DNA of 5,228 nucleotides from an uncultured Frankiales bacterium (GTDB lineage: Bacteria > Actinomycetota > Actinomycetes > Mycobacteriales > SCTD01). The position numbers were made by a program, and so were the translations under genes. The notes beneath the pieces are model-generated. The model did no database searches. It saw only the letters and a list, made by a program, of their open reading frames with translations, and was not told where the DNA came from. The stretch's first letter is position 1; every line of letters begins with the position of its first letter. The stretch is from the NCBI GenBank assembly GCA_946479905.1, contig CAMLIA010000254.1, forward strand, positions 1-5,228, given 5' to 3'. Of this stretch, positions 4,537 to 5,228 are shown piece after piece.

Positions 4537-5072
4537 CCGGCACGACCGCGCACCAGTGCGCGTACCCCGAGGTCAAGGTCGGCCACGATCTGGCCGACGG
4601 CGAGCTGCTCAAGGTCGGCGACCAGATCCTGACCCCGTGCCCGGACTGCGGCGCCACACCTCGCGACGAGCTCGACTGGTACACCGGCACCCTCGAGCAG
4701 ACCGAGAAGGCGTTCACCCGTCTCGCGCTCGACCGCGGCCTGTCGCTTTACCACTGGTCCCCGACGAAGAACCGTAGCGGCATCATCCGCCGCGGCCTCG
4801 TCCCACACCGCAGGCCCACGACCCACGCGACACCGTCGTGGCGCGCGCCCTACGTCTGCTTCGGCGACACCGTCGCGTGGGCATGGGCGCTGTCCGGAGC
4901 GCAGCGATCCGCACCGTCCGGGTCGTGGGACCTGTGGGAGACACGGATCGGGGACATCACCGAGCCGCGCATCCTGCCCGTCGACGACGTCAACGGCGTC
5001 CACGAGATCCGCACCGAGCACCGCGTCTACAAGCGGAACCTCTGGTACGTCGGGACGCGGGTCAAGGCCTGA
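4533..5072 (+). CDS. Putative ADP-ribosyltransferase-fold protein (179 aa)
   Basis: The start is GTG 4533 in a GTGA overlap with the WhiB gene; the Shine-Dalgarno is weak, so coupling is likely. The N-terminal part carries Cys9 and C36-P-D-C39, perhaps half of a small zinc site. The C-terminal part begins Leu-Tyr-His74-Trp-Ser-Pro...Asn...Ile...Gly-Leu-Val-Pro. This is the pattern of the first strand and helix in ART-fold enzymes such as DarT, where the His contacts NAD. Tyr107-Val-Cys-Phe lies in a strand where a central Tyr is expected, and Glu158 in His-Glu-Ile-Arg sits near the end where the catalytic Glu is expected, followed by Trp-Tyr-Val-Gly. This would be an H-Y-E triad. The assignment rests on motif shape only. 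If right, it would modify a protein or nucleic acid using NAD. The target is unknown, and loss of activity is possible. Confidence 0.5.
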   Translation: MTGTTAHQCAYPEVKVGHDLADGELLKVGDQILTPCPDCGATPRDELDWYTGTLEQTEKAFTRLALDRGLSLYHWSPTKNRSGIIRRGLVPHRRPTTHATPSWRAPYVCFGDTVAWAWALSGAQRSAPSGSWDLWETRIGDITEPRILPVDDVNGVHEIRTEHRVYKRNLWYVGTRVKA

Positions 5073-5228
5073 TGGCCAAGCGGGTCTGCCCGACGCCCGG
5101 GTGCCCGACGCTCGTCACGTCTGGCTACTGCGCCAGCTGTGCACGCGAGCGAGACGCTGCCCGAGGTCGACGACAGGAGCGCGGCTACGACGCCGCCTAC
5201 GACGCCGAGAGGCGCGCCTACCAGCGCC
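5072..5228 (+). CDS. HNH endonuclease, N-terminal part (cut by window edge)
   Basis: ATG 5072 overlaps the preceding stop by one base (TGATG). Only 52 codons are present. The start shows a zinc knuckle, C6-x4-C11 and C20-x2-C23, followed by a basic stretch and Arg-Gly-x-Arg-Gln-Glu-Arg-Gly-Tyr-Asp-Ala-Ala-Tyr-Asp. This is the characteristic N-terminus of a class of actinophage HNH proteins ('RQERGYDAAHD'-type) whose catalytic HNH motif lies further on, beyond the window. In such phages this gene often lies near the terminase genes, and HNH proteins are known to assist packaging in some phages. The nuclease call rests on the N-terminal signature alone. Confidence 0.75.
   Translation, partial: MAKRVCPTPGCPTLVTSGYCASCARERDAARGRRQERGYDAAYDAERRAYQR

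Noticed and set aside
4206..5021. Minus-strand open frame of 271 codons
   Set aside because: It is antisense to the WhiB and ART-like genes, whose motifs are clear on the plus strand.
1..5228. CRISPR array, insertion sequence or attachment site
   Set aside because: No spaced direct repeats, transposase, terminal inverted repeats or integrase-linked repeat were seen.

Overview
The window is high-GC DNA (roughly 70% GC by eye, with strong G/C preference at third codon positions). Its genes are short, all on the + strand and packed head to tail. The content (WhiB-like regulator, DUF4031 protein, two different HNH proteins, a phage-type nucleotidyltransferase, many tiny zinc-knuckle proteins) fits the genome of a tailed phage of Actinobacteria, or a prophage in an actinobacterial chromosome. 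No structural, integrase or terminase gene is visible, so phage versus prophage, and the host genus, cannot be settled from this window.

Layout. From 31 to 4129 there is one nine-gene run in which every stop overlaps the next start as ATGA, GTGA or TTGA. The order is: an acidic 83-aa protein; a small zinc-knuckle protein; a 38-aa single-span membrane protein; a 61-aa helical protein; a 266-aa nucleotidyltransferase (RlaP/PF10127-like); a 188-aa HNH protein; an 84-aa small zinc-binding protein; a DUF4031 protein with a TTA codon; and a 461-aa multi-zinc-knuckle protein with a probable helix-turn-helix. Next comes the only real non-coding gap, about 4130-4266, with two strong tandem hairpins. 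After it lie a WhiB-like gene (4267-4536), a 179-aa protein that looks like an ADP-ribosyltransferase-fold enzyme (4533-5072), and the N-terminus of a second HNH protein cut by the window edge (5072-5228). These last three are again coupled by 4-nt or 1-nt overlaps.

How it may work together. The overlaps imply polycistronic transcription and translational coupling. The 4130-4266 leader is the natural place for transcription to end or be adjusted before the WhiB gene, so the window probably holds two transcription units or one unit with internal attenuation. At least seven of the twelve genes carry paired Cys motifs, which points to nucleic-acid handling and regulation. The phage-type HNH gene at the right edge often lies near the packaging (terminase) genes in actinophages, so terminase may lie just outside the window.

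The most interesting points are the hairpin leader with its in-frame upstream GTG, the ART-like protein with a possible H-Y-E triad, the RlaP-like nucleotidyltransferase, and the unrecognised 461-aa zinc/HTH protein.
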